DNA of 64,000 bases, taken from positions 103,591 to 167,590 of the forward strand of contig JADQBT010000002.1 in assembly GCA_016278485.1 (NCBI GenBank), given 5' to 3'. Position numbers and translations under genes: made by a program. The notes under the pieces are model-generated. The model was not told the origin of the DNA, searched no databases, and saw only the letters and a list, made by a program, of their open reading frames with translations. Below, piece by piece: positions 1-9,785 of the stretch. Source of the stretch: Halanaerobiales bacterium (GTDB lineage Bacteria > Bacillota > Halanaerobiia > Halanaerobiales > Halanaerobiaceae). The first letter of the stretch is position 1; every line of letters starts with the position of its first letter.

Positions 1-1077
1 TTGGGCTGGTTTTATTACAAATTAGATAAATTAGAACTTTTATCTGAAATAAATAATACATTTTTAAAGATGAACCATATATTTGCCAGACCGGTTTATC
101 AACAGGAAGTGGATGCAAAGGAAGGAATAAAAATATTTCAACGTTTAATTCAATCATCATTTTCCGGGGAAGAACTTCAGGTTTATTTAGCGAATTTAAT
201 TAAAATCAATAATTTTTTTACAAATGAAGATTATTATTTCTTAATTCAGATTAAAGAAGAGATATCGAAAATAAAATTACCTGAGAGAGATTATGAGCTA
301 TTAAAGGCCCGTTATAATGAAATTTTAAATTTATTGGCTAATCCTGATAAAATAATATTTTCTGAAATATCTGCTGACCTTTTAAAGGAAAAATATTTAA
401 TTTTTATTTTCTATTATAGAAAAATTTATCGGGTGGAACATGAAAACTATCAAAAAAACATCAAGTTTTTTCTACAACAATTAAAAAATTTACCTGAATA
501 TAAATTATTTGAAAGATTAAAGCATATCAATTCACCAGTTAAAATCGAAGATATTATACCTTTTAATCATTATCTAAATTCATTTTTTCCGCATAAATGT
601 GAGAAACTTGAACCGGAACTTGATCCAATTGATGGGGATAGATGTGAGTGTGGATTTAAACTTGGAGAAAAATGTGTTAATCCGGAATTAGAGAAAATAA
701 AACCGATGTTAGTAAAAGGTATTTCAGAGTATATAAGTTATTTGCAGAATGATCATTTTATAAATCAACGTTTAAAACCATATTTAGTTGGTAGAGAGCA
801 ATCCGTTTTAAACAATATTGATGAAATTAAAAGTTTTGCTGATATTGATGATATTTTTTCTGATGAAATCATTAATGAACTTAATCAAGTAATTGAACAT
901 ACAGATAACGAAATAATTACTATCTATTTAAAAGAAATTGTTGATTCAATTTCAGGTAAATATACATTTGCAGAGAAAAATGTTATTAAAGAAAGATTTA
1001 ATTTATTGCTCGGGCAGGCTCTTGATGAACATCAATTTGATGCGGAAATTAATTCTTTAATTAAATTCAGAAATTGA
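1..1077 (+). CDS. Hypothetical protein with Cys cluster, 5'-truncated
   Basis: The frame is open from the first base, so the true start probably lies upstream of the window; the TTG at base 1 is not supported by a visible ribosome binding site. The 358 visible residues are Lys/Glu-rich and predicted mostly helical, with no signal peptide or membrane segment. Cys200, Cys215, Cys217 and Cys225 form a small cluster around a CECGFKLGEKC motif that could bind zinc. I do not recognise the family. It ends 10 bases before the deaminase gene and is likely co-transcribed with it. Confidence 0.55.
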   Translation: MGWFYYKLDKLELLSEINNTFLKMNHIFARPVYQQEVDAKEGIKIFQRLIQSSFSGEELQVYLANLIKINNFFTNEDYYFLIQIKEEISKIKLPERDYELLKARYNEILNLLANPDKIIFSEISADLLKEKYLIFIFYYRKIYRVEHENYQKNIKFFLQQLKNLPEYKLFERLKHINSPVKIEDIIPFNHYLNSFFPHKCEKLEPELDPIDGDRCECGFKLGEKCVNPELEKIKPMLVKGISEYISYLQNDHFINQRLKPYLVGREQSVLNNIDEIKSFADIDDIFSDEIINELNQVIEHTDNEIITIYLKEIVDSISGKYTFAEKNVIKERFNLLLGQALDEHQFDAEINSLIKFRN

Positions 1078-1087
1078 AGGGAATGTA

Positions 1088-2389
1088 TTGAGTATGGGAA
1101 TACTAATCAAAAATATTAACGAAATATATCCTGGTAAGAGAAATGAACTAATCAAAGATGGTTATATAATTGTTGAAGAAGAGCTTATTAAAGATATTGG
1201 AAAAATGAATCAGTTAGAGGTAAATGAATCTGTATTTACTGAGATTATCGATGCAAAAGGTAAAATGGCTTTACCAGGATTAATAAATACACATACTCAC
1301 GCAGGTATGACACTGTTAAGAGGCTATGCCGATGATATGCCCCTGCAAGAATGGTTAGAAAATAAAATATGGCCTTTTGAAAAAAAGCTTACGGCTGAGG
1401 ATATCTATTGGGGAAGTAGGCTGGCAATTATAGAGATGTTGCTTTCAGGGACTACAGTTTTTACTGATATGTATTTTCATCTTGATAGAGTTGCTAAATT
1501 GGTTGAAGAAAGTGGTATCCGTGCCGTCCTTACAGAAGGTTTAATTGAAGCTAACGATGGCCAGGAGGGCTTAGATAAGGCCTACCATTTTTCTAAAGAA
1601 TATCAGGGAAAATGTAATGGTAGAGTAACTACAATGCTAGCTCCTCACTCTGTTTATACCTGTTCAGAAGAATATTTAAAAAAAATAATAAAATATGCCA
1701 AAAAAGCTGATCTTCCAATCCATATTCATCTTTCAGAAACTAAGAAAGAGGTTGAGCAGTTTATAAAAAAAGAAAAAATATCTCCAGTCAAATATTTAAA
1801 AAATATTGGTATGTTTGATCTTCCTGTAGTTGCTGCTCACTGTGTACACTTAGTTGAAGATGATATAAAAATTTTAGCTGACAATAATGTTGGGGTAGCA
1901 CATAATCCCATGAGTAATATTAAATTAGCAAGTGGGGTTGCTCCGGTTGCTGCAATGATGGAGAGCGGTGTCACAGTTGCACTTGGAACTGATGGAGTTT
2001 CAAGTAATAATAACCTTGACTTAATTGAAGAGGCAAGGATGGCTTCTTATCTTCAGAAAGTTAATGAAATGAACCCAACTCTTCTTGATACATGGGATCT
2101 GTTGGAAATGCTTACTGTTAATGGAGCTTCAGTTTTACAAATGAATAATATTGGTCATCTGGCAATAGAAAAGCAGGCAGATTTAATATTAATTGATGTA
2201 GAACAGAGCAGTAGATTTTATCCGCATCATAATAATCTATCTAATTTATTTTATGCTGCAAATGGTAATCAGGTCGATACGGTAATGATTGCTGGTGAAC
2301 TTGTTGTGGATAAAAGAGAATTAACTAATTTAGATTTGGAAGAAACTCTCTATGAAGTTGAAAAAAGGGCAGCAATCCTGGCAAAATAA
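1088..2389 (+). CDS. mtaD: 5-methylthioadenosine/S-adenosylhomocysteine deaminase
   Basis: A 433-residue amidohydrolase that deaminates S-adenosylhomocysteine, methylthioadenosine or related adenosines in purine and methionine salvage. Metal-binding HTH is at residues 69-71. HIHLSE, HCVHL and GTDGVSSNN follow in the order expected for the MtaD/TrzA branch, and the length is normal. The start is TTG at 1088, about six bases after GAAGGGA; ATG at 1094 is the alternative and adds only two codons of doubt. It follows the partial unknown gene closely. Exact substrate preference cannot be read from sequence. Confidence 0.87.
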   Translation: MSMGILIKNINEIYPGKRNELIKDGYIIVEEELIKDIGKMNQLEVNESVFTEIIDAKGKMALPGLINTHTHAGMTLLRGYADDMPLQEWLENKIWPFEKKLTAEDIYWGSRLAIIEMLLSGTTVFTDMYFHLDRVAKLVEESGIRAVLTEGLIEANDGQEGLDKAYHFSKEYQGKCNGRVTTMLAPHSVYTCSEEYLKKIIKYAKKADLPIHIHLSETKKEVEQFIKKEKISPVKYLKNIGMFDLPVVAAHCVHLVEDDIKILADNNVGVAHNPMSNIKLASGVAPVAAMMESGVTVALGTDGVSSNNNLDLIEEARMASYLQKVNEMNPTLLDTWDLLEMLTVNGASVLQMNNIGHLAIEKQADLILIDVEQSSRFYPHHNNLSNLFYAANGNQVDTVMIAGELVVDKRELTNLDLEETLYEVEKRAAILAK

Positions 2390-2415
2390 TAAATCGGTTT
2401 TATAAAGTGTGATAA

Positions 2416-2456
2416 TCCCTCCCCTCTAGTAAATACATTATATAAAAGGGGGGTTT
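2416..2456 (+). terminator. Possible weak terminator / SD overlap after mtaD
   Basis: CCCCT near 2418 can pair with AGGGG near 2445, and the pair is followed by a T run. The loop is long, about 20 bases. The same G-run is the ribosome binding site of the next gene, so it may be a terminator, an SD-masking hairpin, or neither. Confidence 0.3.
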
Positions 2457-2459
2457 TTT

Positions 2460-3146
2460 ATGTTTGATAAATCTTTAAGATATATGTTAGTAGGGCTTTT
2501 GTTATTGGGATTTTTACTGGGTAGTTATGAAGAATATTGGCAACCAGGTGCGTATCGGGTTGTTAAATATGAAGTTCATAAAACATTTAGTCCGGATGAT
2601 ACCTATATTGAGATCATTTGGGATGCATCAGGAAGTATGTGGGGTGAACAGGAAAATCAAGACAAGATTGATATTTCAAAGGATATTTTAAATCAATTAG
2701 TGGTATCTTTTGAAGATGAAGTTAATTTAGGATTAAGAGTTTTTGGTGCCAAAAGACCAGCTGATAAACGTGATAGCTTTTTGGCAGTTAAACCATTGGG
2801 AAGGAATAAAAAAAATATTCTTGGTTATATTACAAACATTCGACCATTAGGTAAGTCTCCTATTAATTATTCACTAATTAAAGCAAAGGAAGATTTGATT
2901 AAGTTACCAGGTAATAAAAAACATATACTATTGATTACTGATTGTATTAATAATGGAGATATTAGTTTAGATGATGTTATTGCTCAATTCGTTAACGAAC
3001 AAATTATAATATCTGTTATTAATATTGGCGATACAGATAATCAGCAGTCAAAAGATTTACAAAGATTAGTTCAACTCACAGGAGGACAATATTATGCTGA
3101 AAATTTAGATAATGATTTCAGAGAATATTTAAACTTTATAAAATAA
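2460..3146 (+). CDS. Membrane-anchored VWA-domain protein
   Basis: A 228-residue protein with one hydrophobic N-terminal segment (about residues 8-22), followed by a von Willebrand factor A domain. The MIDAS motif DASGS is at residues 55-59, which normally coordinates Mg2+ and binds a protein ligand. The domain is probably outside the cytoplasmic membrane. The start ATG lies six bases after a GGGGGG run. It stands alone between mtaD and the UPF0182 gene, and its partner is unknown. Confidence 0.75.
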   Translation: MFDKSLRYMLVGLLLLGFLLGSYEEYWQPGAYRVVKYEVHKTFSPDDTYIEIIWDASGSMWGEQENQDKIDISKDILNQLVVSFEDEVNLGLRVFGAKRPADKRDSFLAVKPLGRNKKNILGYITNIRPLGKSPINYSLIKAKEDLIKLPGNKKHILLITDCINNGDISLDDVIAQFVNEQIIISVINIGDTDNQQSKDLQRLVQLTGGQYYAENLDNDFREYLNFIK

Positions 3147-3240
3147 TAATTATATATTAAAGCAGGAAAATAGGATTATTTAGGGAAATTTATATAGTAC
3201 ATGTTTAAAATAGTATTAACTAAGGGAAGGTGTATTAAAT

Positions 3241-6027
3241 ATGAGTAGAACATTTAAAATATTATCATCAATAGTAGTTTTCGTTTTACTAAGTTTTATT
3301 TTATTTGTTGCGTTTGGTTCGAAAGTTTATACAGATTGGCTCTGGTTTAAAAATCTTGATTTTTTAAAAACTTTCTGGATTATGTTTTTAACTAATTTCT
3401 GGATTAGAATAATTGTGGGGGCGATTTTCACTTTTTTTATTTTCTTGAATTTGAGTTTTACTAAAAAAAGTGTTTTAGGCTCTGCTAACCTTAAGCAAGA
3501 TGATCAAGTTGAGACACTTTTTGAAGATGAAAGAAAAAATATCTTAGACTGGGTGAACCGAAAGAGACTCAATATAGTTTATTTGCTCTTCAGCCTTATA
3601 TTTGGATTTTTATTTAGTTCTGTAAGTACTGGAAGTTGGGAAATGGTACTTAAATATTTGAATCAGACTCCTTTTAATATGGTTGATCCTTTATTTGGTA
3701 AAGATGTTGGATTTTATGTTTTCTCACTTCCTTTCTTAAGTTTTTTAAAAGAGATGGGAATGGTTCTTGTAATTTTAACATTAATTTTTGTAGGAATTAT
3801 CTATATTTTAGTTTCAGGTATAAAATCATTTAACGAAATGTCTGTTAAACTAAATAATAGAGTCAAAACACATATTACAATTTTAATTTCTTTGTTCTTA
3901 TTACTTAAAGCATGGGATTATCGTTTAGATATGTATGAATTACTTTTTTCACCCAGGGGAGTTGCCTTTGGAGCAAGTTATACAGATGTCCATGCTAATT
4001 TATTAGGTTTAAGAGTCTTAATTGTAATTGTCCTGGCTATAGCAGTCGCTTTATTAGTTTCTATCTTTAGAAAAAAATATAATTTAGTTCTTTGGGGAGT
4101 AGGTCTATGGTTAGTAGCTTCACTTATTTTTGGTAATTTCTATCCAGCTTTTGTACAGCGTTTTCAAGTTGAACCAAATGAAATAGCTAAGGAAAAAAAA
4201 TATATAAACTATAATATTGATATGACTTTAAAAGCGTATGATTTAAATAATATTAAAGTCGCAGATTTTAATGTTAATGATAAAATGACTTATGAAGAAT
4301 TACAGGATAATAGTGCAACGATCAATAATATTAAACTTTGGGATGCTAGACCATTATTATCAACGTATAGTCAATTACAGGAATTACGTCAATACTATAA
4401 TTTCATAAATGTAGATGTGAATAGATATACTATTAATGGTGATTATCAGGAAGTTATGCTGTCAGCGCGAGAGATGGATCAAGATCGTTTGTCTGGACAG
4501 GCTAAAACATGGATTAATCAGACTTTAAAATATACACATGGTTATGGATTGGTTATGAGTCCGGTTAATCGTATTACACCAGAAGGGTTACCTGAATTTT
4601 ATATTAAGGATATTCCACCACAAACACATAATGAATTTGACCTTGAAGTAAATAATACATCAGTCTATTATGGTGAGAAAACTAATAACTACGTTATTAC
4701 AAACAATCGTTCAACAGAATTTCATTATCCAATGGGATCTGAGAATGTATATACTAACTATGATGGAAATGGTGGTGTACCTGTATCTAATTTATTACGA
4801 AAATCTATTTTTGCAGTTAGATTTAGTAATTTGAAATTCTTGCTTTCCAATGATATTAGACCTGAAAGTAGGGTAATGTATTATAGAAACATTAAAGAGA
4901 GAGTGAGAAAGGCCGCTCCATTTTTAAGTTATGATAGTGATCCTTATCTAGTATTAAGTGAAGGTAGGCTTTTCTGGATACAGGACGCCTATACAACTAC
5001 TAATCTTTTCCCATATTCACAGCCAACAGGGAGAATGGGGAATTATATACGCAATTCAATTAAAGTTGTAATTAATGCTTATAATGGTTCGATGGACTTT
5101 TATGTTATTGATGAAAATGATCCTCTAGCTAAGACTTATCAGAATATATTCACTGATCTTTTTGTTTCAGGGGAGGAAATGCCTCAAGATCTTAGAAATC
5201 ATATTCGATATCCAAAAGACTTATTTAAAATTCAATCTCAATTATATAGTACTTATCATATGAAAGATCCGATGGTATTTTATAATAAAGAAGATCTCTG
5301 GAGTATTCCAAATGAAATTTATGCTGGAACCAGTATTCAAATGGAACCTTACTATATAATTAGTAAATTACCACAATCTAAAAGTGCTGAATTTTTGTTA
5401 ATCATGCCATTTACCCCAGCTACTAAAAATAATATGATTTCCTGGCTAGCAGCACGTAATGATGGTGAACATTATGGTGAATTGTTCATCTATAAGTTTC
5501 CTAAGGACAAATTAGTTTATGGTCCAATGCAGATTGAATCCCGCATAGACCAAGACGCTGAAATATCTCAATTATTAACACTCTGGAGTCAAAGAGGATC
5601 CCGGGTTATTAGAGGGAATCTACTTGTTATACCTGTTGATAATTCGATTCTTTATGTAGAGCCTATCTATATTCAGGCTGAAACTAGTGAATTACCAGAA
5701 CTAAAAAGAGTTGTCTTTGGTTTTGGTGATAAAATTGTAATGAGGGAAACCTTAGAACAGGGTATTAATGCTATTTTTGGTCAAGAGACTGGTACAACTT
5801 TTGAAGAAGAAAATCAACCACTAACAGCGTTATATCCTCCCCAGAGTTTAGATGGATTAACAACTAAGGCTTTAGAGAAATTCAACCAGGCTCAAGAAGC
5901 GATCCGGACTGGTAACTGGACCAGATATGGAGAGTTAGTTGAAGAACTTGGCCAAATATTGGAACAAATGAATAATCCAACAGATAATACACAAACTGAA
6001 AATACACAAAATCAAAATAATTTATAG
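3241..6027 (+). CDS. UPF0182 family large membrane protein
   Basis: A 928-residue protein matching the UPF0182 (COG1615) family. Six or seven hydrophobic helices occupy about residues 8-305. A large extracytoplasmic domain follows (about 310-850), then a Gln/Asn/Thr-rich tail. The motif KSIFAVRFSNLKFLLSNDI is typical of the family. No biochemical function is established for the family. The ATG follows AAGGTG by about ten bases. The gene ends 19 bases before the M16 peptidase pair and may be in the same transcript. Confidence 0.85.
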   Translation: MSRTFKILSSIVVFVLLSFILFVAFGSKVYTDWLWFKNLDFLKTFWIMFLTNFWIRIIVGAIFTFFIFLNLSFTKKSVLGSANLKQDDQVETLFEDERKNILDWVNRKRLNIVYLLFSLIFGFLFSSVSTGSWEMVLKYLNQTPFNMVDPLFGKDVGFYVFSLPFLSFLKEMGMVLVILTLIFVGIIYILVSGIKSFNEMSVKLNNRVKTHITILISLFLLLKAWDYRLDMYELLFSPRGVAFGASYTDVHANLLGLRVLIVIVLAIAVALLVSIFRKKYNLVLWGVGLWLVASLIFGNFYPAFVQRFQVEPNEIAKEKKYINYNIDMTLKAYDLNNIKVADFNVNDKMTYEELQDNSATINNIKLWDARPLLSTYSQLQELRQYYNFINVDVNRYTINGDYQEVMLSAREMDQDRLSGQAKTWINQTLKYTHGYGLVMSPVNRITPEGLPEFYIKDIPPQTHNEFDLEVNNTSVYYGEKTNNYVITNNRSTEFHYPMGSENVYTNYDGNGGVPVSNLLRKSIFAVRFSNLKFLLSNDIRPESRVMYYRNIKERVRKAAPFLSYDSDPYLVLSEGRLFWIQDAYTTTNLFPYSQPTGRMGNYIRNSIKVVINAYNGSMDFYVIDENDPLAKTYQNIFTDLFVSGEEMPQDLRNHIRYPKDLFKIQSQLYSTYHMKDPMVFYNKEDLWSIPNEIYAGTSIQMEPYYIISKLPQSKSAEFLLIMPFTPATKNNMISWLAARNDGEHYGELFIYKFPKDKLVYGPMQIESRIDQDAEISQLLTLWSQRGSRVIRGNLLVIPVDNSILYVEPIYIQAETSELPELKRVVFGFGDKIVMRETLEQGINAIFGQETGTTFEEENQPLTALYPPQSLDGLTTKALEKFNQAQEAIRTGNWTRYGELVEELGQILEQMNNPTDNTQTENTQNQNNL

Positions 6028-6046
6028 AGAAAGGTAAGGTCAATCT

Positions 6047-7333
6047 ATGCTCAATGAAACTAAATTTGTTAATCTGAATAATGATCAAAATATTAATATC
6101 CACTTTTGTAATAACCATAAATTCAAGACTAATCTTATTCAGTTATATTTTCTTCAACCTCTGAGTAATGAATTAGAAGCATCGATGACAGCTCTTTTAC
6201 CGTCAATTTTAAAGAGAGGTTCTGATAAATTTCCTGATAATCAAAAAATTGTCAGAGCCCTTGAAAATCTATATGGAGCTAGTCTGAGTTTTGCAGTTAT
6301 GAAGCGGGGAGAGAATCAACTTCTCCGCTTCTCTCTTGAGGTTGCTAATGAAAAGTTTTTACCTACTAAAGAAAATATTTTTAAAGAAAGTATGTCTTTA
6401 CTAAAAGAAATGATCTTTAATCCAAATATTAAAAATAATAAATTTAATGAAGATTATTTTAAACAGGAAAAATTAGTACTGGCAAATAAAATTAAAAGTG
6501 TTATTAATGACAAATATTCATATGCTATGGAAAGATGTTTTTCTGTGATGTGTGAGAATGAGAAATATGGAATATATAAACTAGGTTCTTTAGAATCTCT
6601 TGCAGAAATAACTAATAGTAAACTTTATAACCATTATCAAAAGTTAATCCATAATAGTCCCAAGACAATTATGGTTGTTGGTGATTATTCACCTAATTAT
6701 CTTAAAAATGCTATTGAAGAAACATTTGACTTCAATAATACTACTGAAATTTATGATCAAAATACTTTTCTTAATAAAGATGTAGCTGATGTTAAGTTTG
6801 AAGCAGAAAGTTTAACAATTAACCAGGCAAAGTTAGCTATGGGTTTTAGAACTACGATTACTAGGGATCAACCCCTTTATTATGCATTACTTGTTTATAA
6901 TGGTATGCTGGGCGGTTTTCCACACTCAAGGTTATTCCAGGTTGTGCGAGAAAAAGAGAGTTTAGCTTATTATGTAAATTCTTTTATAGAATCAACTAAA
7001 GGACTTTTAATCGTAAACAGTGGTATTGAATCTACTAGTTATGAGAGAGTTAGAGAGTTAATTACTTCTGAAATGCAGAAGATAGCAGACGGGAATTTTA
7101 CGGAAGAAGAATTTGAATGGACAAAAAAAGCTTTAATTAATGGCCTGAAAGCAGAAGAAGACAATAATAAGGGTTTAACTGCTCATTATCTTTTGAGTCT
7201 AGTAAATAAAAAACCTGAATCCCTTGCAATGCTAATTGATGAAATTAATCAAGTAAGTCCTAAAGATGTAACTAAAGTGGCTAATAAAATTAAATTAGAT
7301 ACAATCTATCTGCTGAAAGGAAAGGAAGATTAA
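6047..7333 (+). CDS. yfmF: M16-like protein YfmF, non-catalytic partner
   Basis: A 428-residue M16 (insulinase/pitrilysin) fold protein. It lacks the HxxEH zinc motif in its N-terminal half, as expected for the inactive partner of a two-subunit M16 peptidase. The family is known in Bacillus as YfmF, linked with YfmH to processing of the aminopentanol modification of elongation factor P. Conserved segments include the ILKRGS region near residue 60 and a YNGMLGGFPHSRLFQVVREKES stretch near residues 285-305. It overlaps the active partner by one base (stop/start TAATG), so translation is probably coupled. Confidence 0.82.
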   Translation: MLNETKFVNLNNDQNINIHFCNNHKFKTNLIQLYFLQPLSNELEASMTALLPSILKRGSDKFPDNQKIVRALENLYGASLSFAVMKRGENQLLRFSLEVANEKFLPTKENIFKESMSLLKEMIFNPNIKNNKFNEDYFKQEKLVLANKIKSVINDKYSYAMERCFSVMCENEKYGIYKLGSLESLAEITNSKLYNHYQKLIHNSPKTIMVVGDYSPNYLKNAIEETFDFNNTTEIYDQNTFLNKDVADVKFEAESLTINQAKLAMGFRTTITRDQPLYYALLVYNGMLGGFPHSRLFQVVREKESLAYYVNSFIESTKGLLIVNSGIESTSYERVRELITSEMQKIADGNFTEEEFEWTKKALINGLKAEEDNNKGLTAHYLLSLVNKKPESLAMLIDEINQVSPKDVTKVANKIKLDTIYLLKGKED

Positions 7334-8613
7334 TGTTGGACAGACTATATAACCAATTATTAGATGAAACAGTTTATAAAACAAAATTAGAGAACAATTT
7401 AACTGTTTACTTAATAGAGAAAGAAGGATTTAAAAAAAATTATGCTTTATTAGCAACAGATTATGGTTCAAATGATATTGATTTTACTGATCGAATTTCA
7501 GGTGAAGATGTGACTGTACCTGCTGGAATAGCTCATTTTCTTGAACACAAACTATTTGAGGGTAAAAAAGAAAGCATCTTTGATAAATTTGCTTCATTGG
7601 GCGCATCAACAAATGCCTATACAAACTTCACATCTACTAGCTATTTATTTTCAACAACTGCAAACTTTTATGCTTCTCTGACTAATTTACTTGATTTTGT
7701 GCAAGAACCATATTTTACTGAGGAAAATGTTGAAAAGGAAAAAGGAATAATTATTCAGGAAATTAAAATGTATGAAGATGACCCTCATTGGCAGTCATAT
7801 TTTTCAATGTTAACTGCTATGTATCAAAAACATCCAGTCCGGAATGATATAGCTGGAACAGTAGAAAGTGTAATGGAAATTACGCCAGAGGACCTTTATC
7901 TATGTTATAATAATTTTTATCAACCGGATAACATGGTTCTTATTCTAATTGGTGATTTTGATAAAGAAGAGACTATAGAAGAAATTAAAAATAATCAAGC
8001 TAAAAAAGAATTCAAAATGCCTAACAAGATTAATAAAATATTTCCCCAAGAACCTACTACTGTTGTCAAGCAAGAGGTGCGTAGACAGATGAATGTTTCC
8101 AGACCATTAATAAATCTAGGTTATAAAGATCCTGAAACTAACCTAGGAACTAGGGAATTAGTAAAAAAAGATTTTGCTGTTAATATGTTGCTTGATTGTA
8201 TTCTGGGTAAGGGGAGTAATCTTTTTCAAGATTTATATGCAAAAGGATATATAGATAATAGTTTCTCTACTGGTTATAATTGCACTGATCATTATGGTTA
8301 TCTGCAAATTACGGGTGAAACTGACCAACCGAATATTTTACTAGATATTTTAAAGAAAGAATTGCTCCATATAAAAGCTGACGATATTAATGATTCATTT
8401 GATAGGATTAGAAGAAAGTATATTGGAAATTATATAAAACTATTTAATAATTTTTCTGCCCTTGCCTCTGAATCGGTAAATTATCATTTCCGTAATTTAG
8501 ATATCTTTAGTGTCATAGATATATTAACAGAGGTTAAAAAGGTAGATCTATTAGCTTATAAAGATACACTTCTAGACTCTGAACAACACGTAGGAGTTAT
8601 TATTGAAAATTAA
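7333..8613 (+). CDS. yfmH: M16 metallopeptidase YfmH, catalytic partner
   Basis: A 426-residue zinc peptidase of family M16. The inverted zinc motif HFLEH is at residues 68-72. The third ligand region EKGIIIQEIKMYEDD follows about 75 residues later. It is translated directly after the non-catalytic subunit with a one-base overlap, supporting a heterodimer. Length is normal. The family is associated with EF-P modification in Bacillus, and the substrate in this organism is not shown by the sequence. Confidence 0.86.
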   Translation: MLDRLYNQLLDETVYKTKLENNLTVYLIEKEGFKKNYALLATDYGSNDIDFTDRISGEDVTVPAGIAHFLEHKLFEGKKESIFDKFASLGASTNAYTNFTSTSYLFSTTANFYASLTNLLDFVQEPYFTEENVEKEKGIIIQEIKMYEDDPHWQSYFSMLTAMYQKHPVRNDIAGTVESVMEITPEDLYLCYNNFYQPDNMVLILIGDFDKEETIEEIKNNQAKKEFKMPNKINKIFPQEPTTVVKQEVRRQMNVSRPLINLGYKDPETNLGTRELVKKDFAVNMLLDCILGKGSNLFQDLYAKGYIDNSFSTGYNCTDHYGYLQITGETDQPNILLDILKKELLHIKADDINDSFDRIRRKYIGNYIKLFNNFSALASESVNYHFRNLDIFSVIDILTEVKKVDLLAYKDTLLDSEQHVGVIIEN

Positions 8614-8633
8614 CAAATAGGGATGTTATATTT

Positions 8634-9785
8634 ATGTATTTTAAAGCATTTAATTTTTTCTTTTATATCACTATGGCTGCTTTTGCATATTTTAATATAT
8701 ATTTTAATGATGTAGGATTAACTTCTTTTCAAATTGGAATTGTCAATGCTATCCCCAAAGGACTGTCTTTATTAATAATGCCCTTTTGGGGGATGGCAAC
8801 TGATTATTTTGGTGAAAATAAGAAGATATTGATGATTACGATTTTAGGTACAATGTTTTCAGTTCTATTGTTTCCTTTAACAAGTGATTTTTATCTATTA
8901 TTGTTATTTATGTTTATCTATGCTGTCTTTCAAAATCCTGTTATTCCCCTAACTGATACTCTGTTACTCGATTATCTTGGTAGCCAGGGTGAAGATTATG
9001 GAAAATATAGACTCTGGGGATCGGTTGGTTATATGGTAACTGTCTTATTTATTGGCTATTTTTTAGAAAATACACGTAGTGTAAATCTTTTTTATGTTTA
9101 TGCTACAGCATTATTTATTGCATTAGTAATGACTTATTTTTTGCCAGCTAGCGATAGAGATTTCCAAATAATTAAGCTTAAAGATGCTCTGAAAGTTTTC
9201 AAAAATAAGGAGCTATTTGTTTTCTTAATTTTTGTTTTTGTTTTACAAACGACTATGAATGCTTATTATACATATTTCCCACTTTATATTGTTGCTCATG
9301 GTGGTGGCGAACTTTTACTTGGTATAGCAATGGCTGTTGCTGCTGCTAGTGAGATTTTTACGTTTTTTGCATCAGGTAAAATTTTGGCCAGATTTAAAGT
9401 ATCAAATGTGTTATTATTGATTAGTGTTGGTTTTTGCCTACGTTGGTTTTTGTTATTTTCCTTACCATATATGCCAATTATTATTCTTTCTCAATTACTT
9501 CATAGTGTCACTTTTGGTCTTTTTTATGCCACTGGAGTCTATTATGTCAATTCTGTGACTGGTGCTGCTTTTAGAGCAACAGGACAGAATTTATTTGCGG
9601 CTACATTTTTAGGTGTTAGCGCGATCTCTGGTAATTTAATTGGTGGATTTCTTTATCAACGTTTGGGAGGAGAACTGATGTATCTCATCTGGTCAGTAAC
9701 TGCTTTTATCTGTGGAATAATTTATTATATATTTATGAAAAATAAAAATAGTAAGACTGACCTTGAGGAGGCCGTATATCTGTGA
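8634..9785 (+). CDS. MFS transporter (12 TM)
   Basis: A 383-residue protein made almost entirely of hydrophobic helices, about twelve. The MFS loop 2-3 signature region GMATDYFGENKK lies at residues 59-70, and a charged central loop is near residue 185. It resembles the LacY/nucleoside-symporter-like branch (MFS_1_like), but the substrate cannot be inferred. It starts at ATG after AGGGATG and overlaps queG by four bases (GTGA), so the two are translationally coupled. Confidence 0.8.
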   Translation: MYFKAFNFFFYITMAAFAYFNIYFNDVGLTSFQIGIVNAIPKGLSLLIMPFWGMATDYFGENKKILMITILGTMFSVLLFPLTSDFYLLLLFMFIYAVFQNPVIPLTDTLLLDYLGSQGEDYGKYRLWGSVGYMVTVLFIGYFLENTRSVNLFYVYATALFIALVMTYFLPASDRDFQIIKLKDALKVFKNKELFVFLIFVFVLQTTMNAYYTYFPLYIVAHGGGELLLGIAMAVAAASEIFTFFASGKILARFKVSNVLLLISVGFCLRWFLLFSLPYMPIIILSQLLHSVTFGLFYATGVYYVNSVTGAAFRATGQNLFAATFLGVSAISGNLIGGFLYQRLGGELMYLIWSVTAFICGIIYYIFMKNKNSKTDLEEAVYL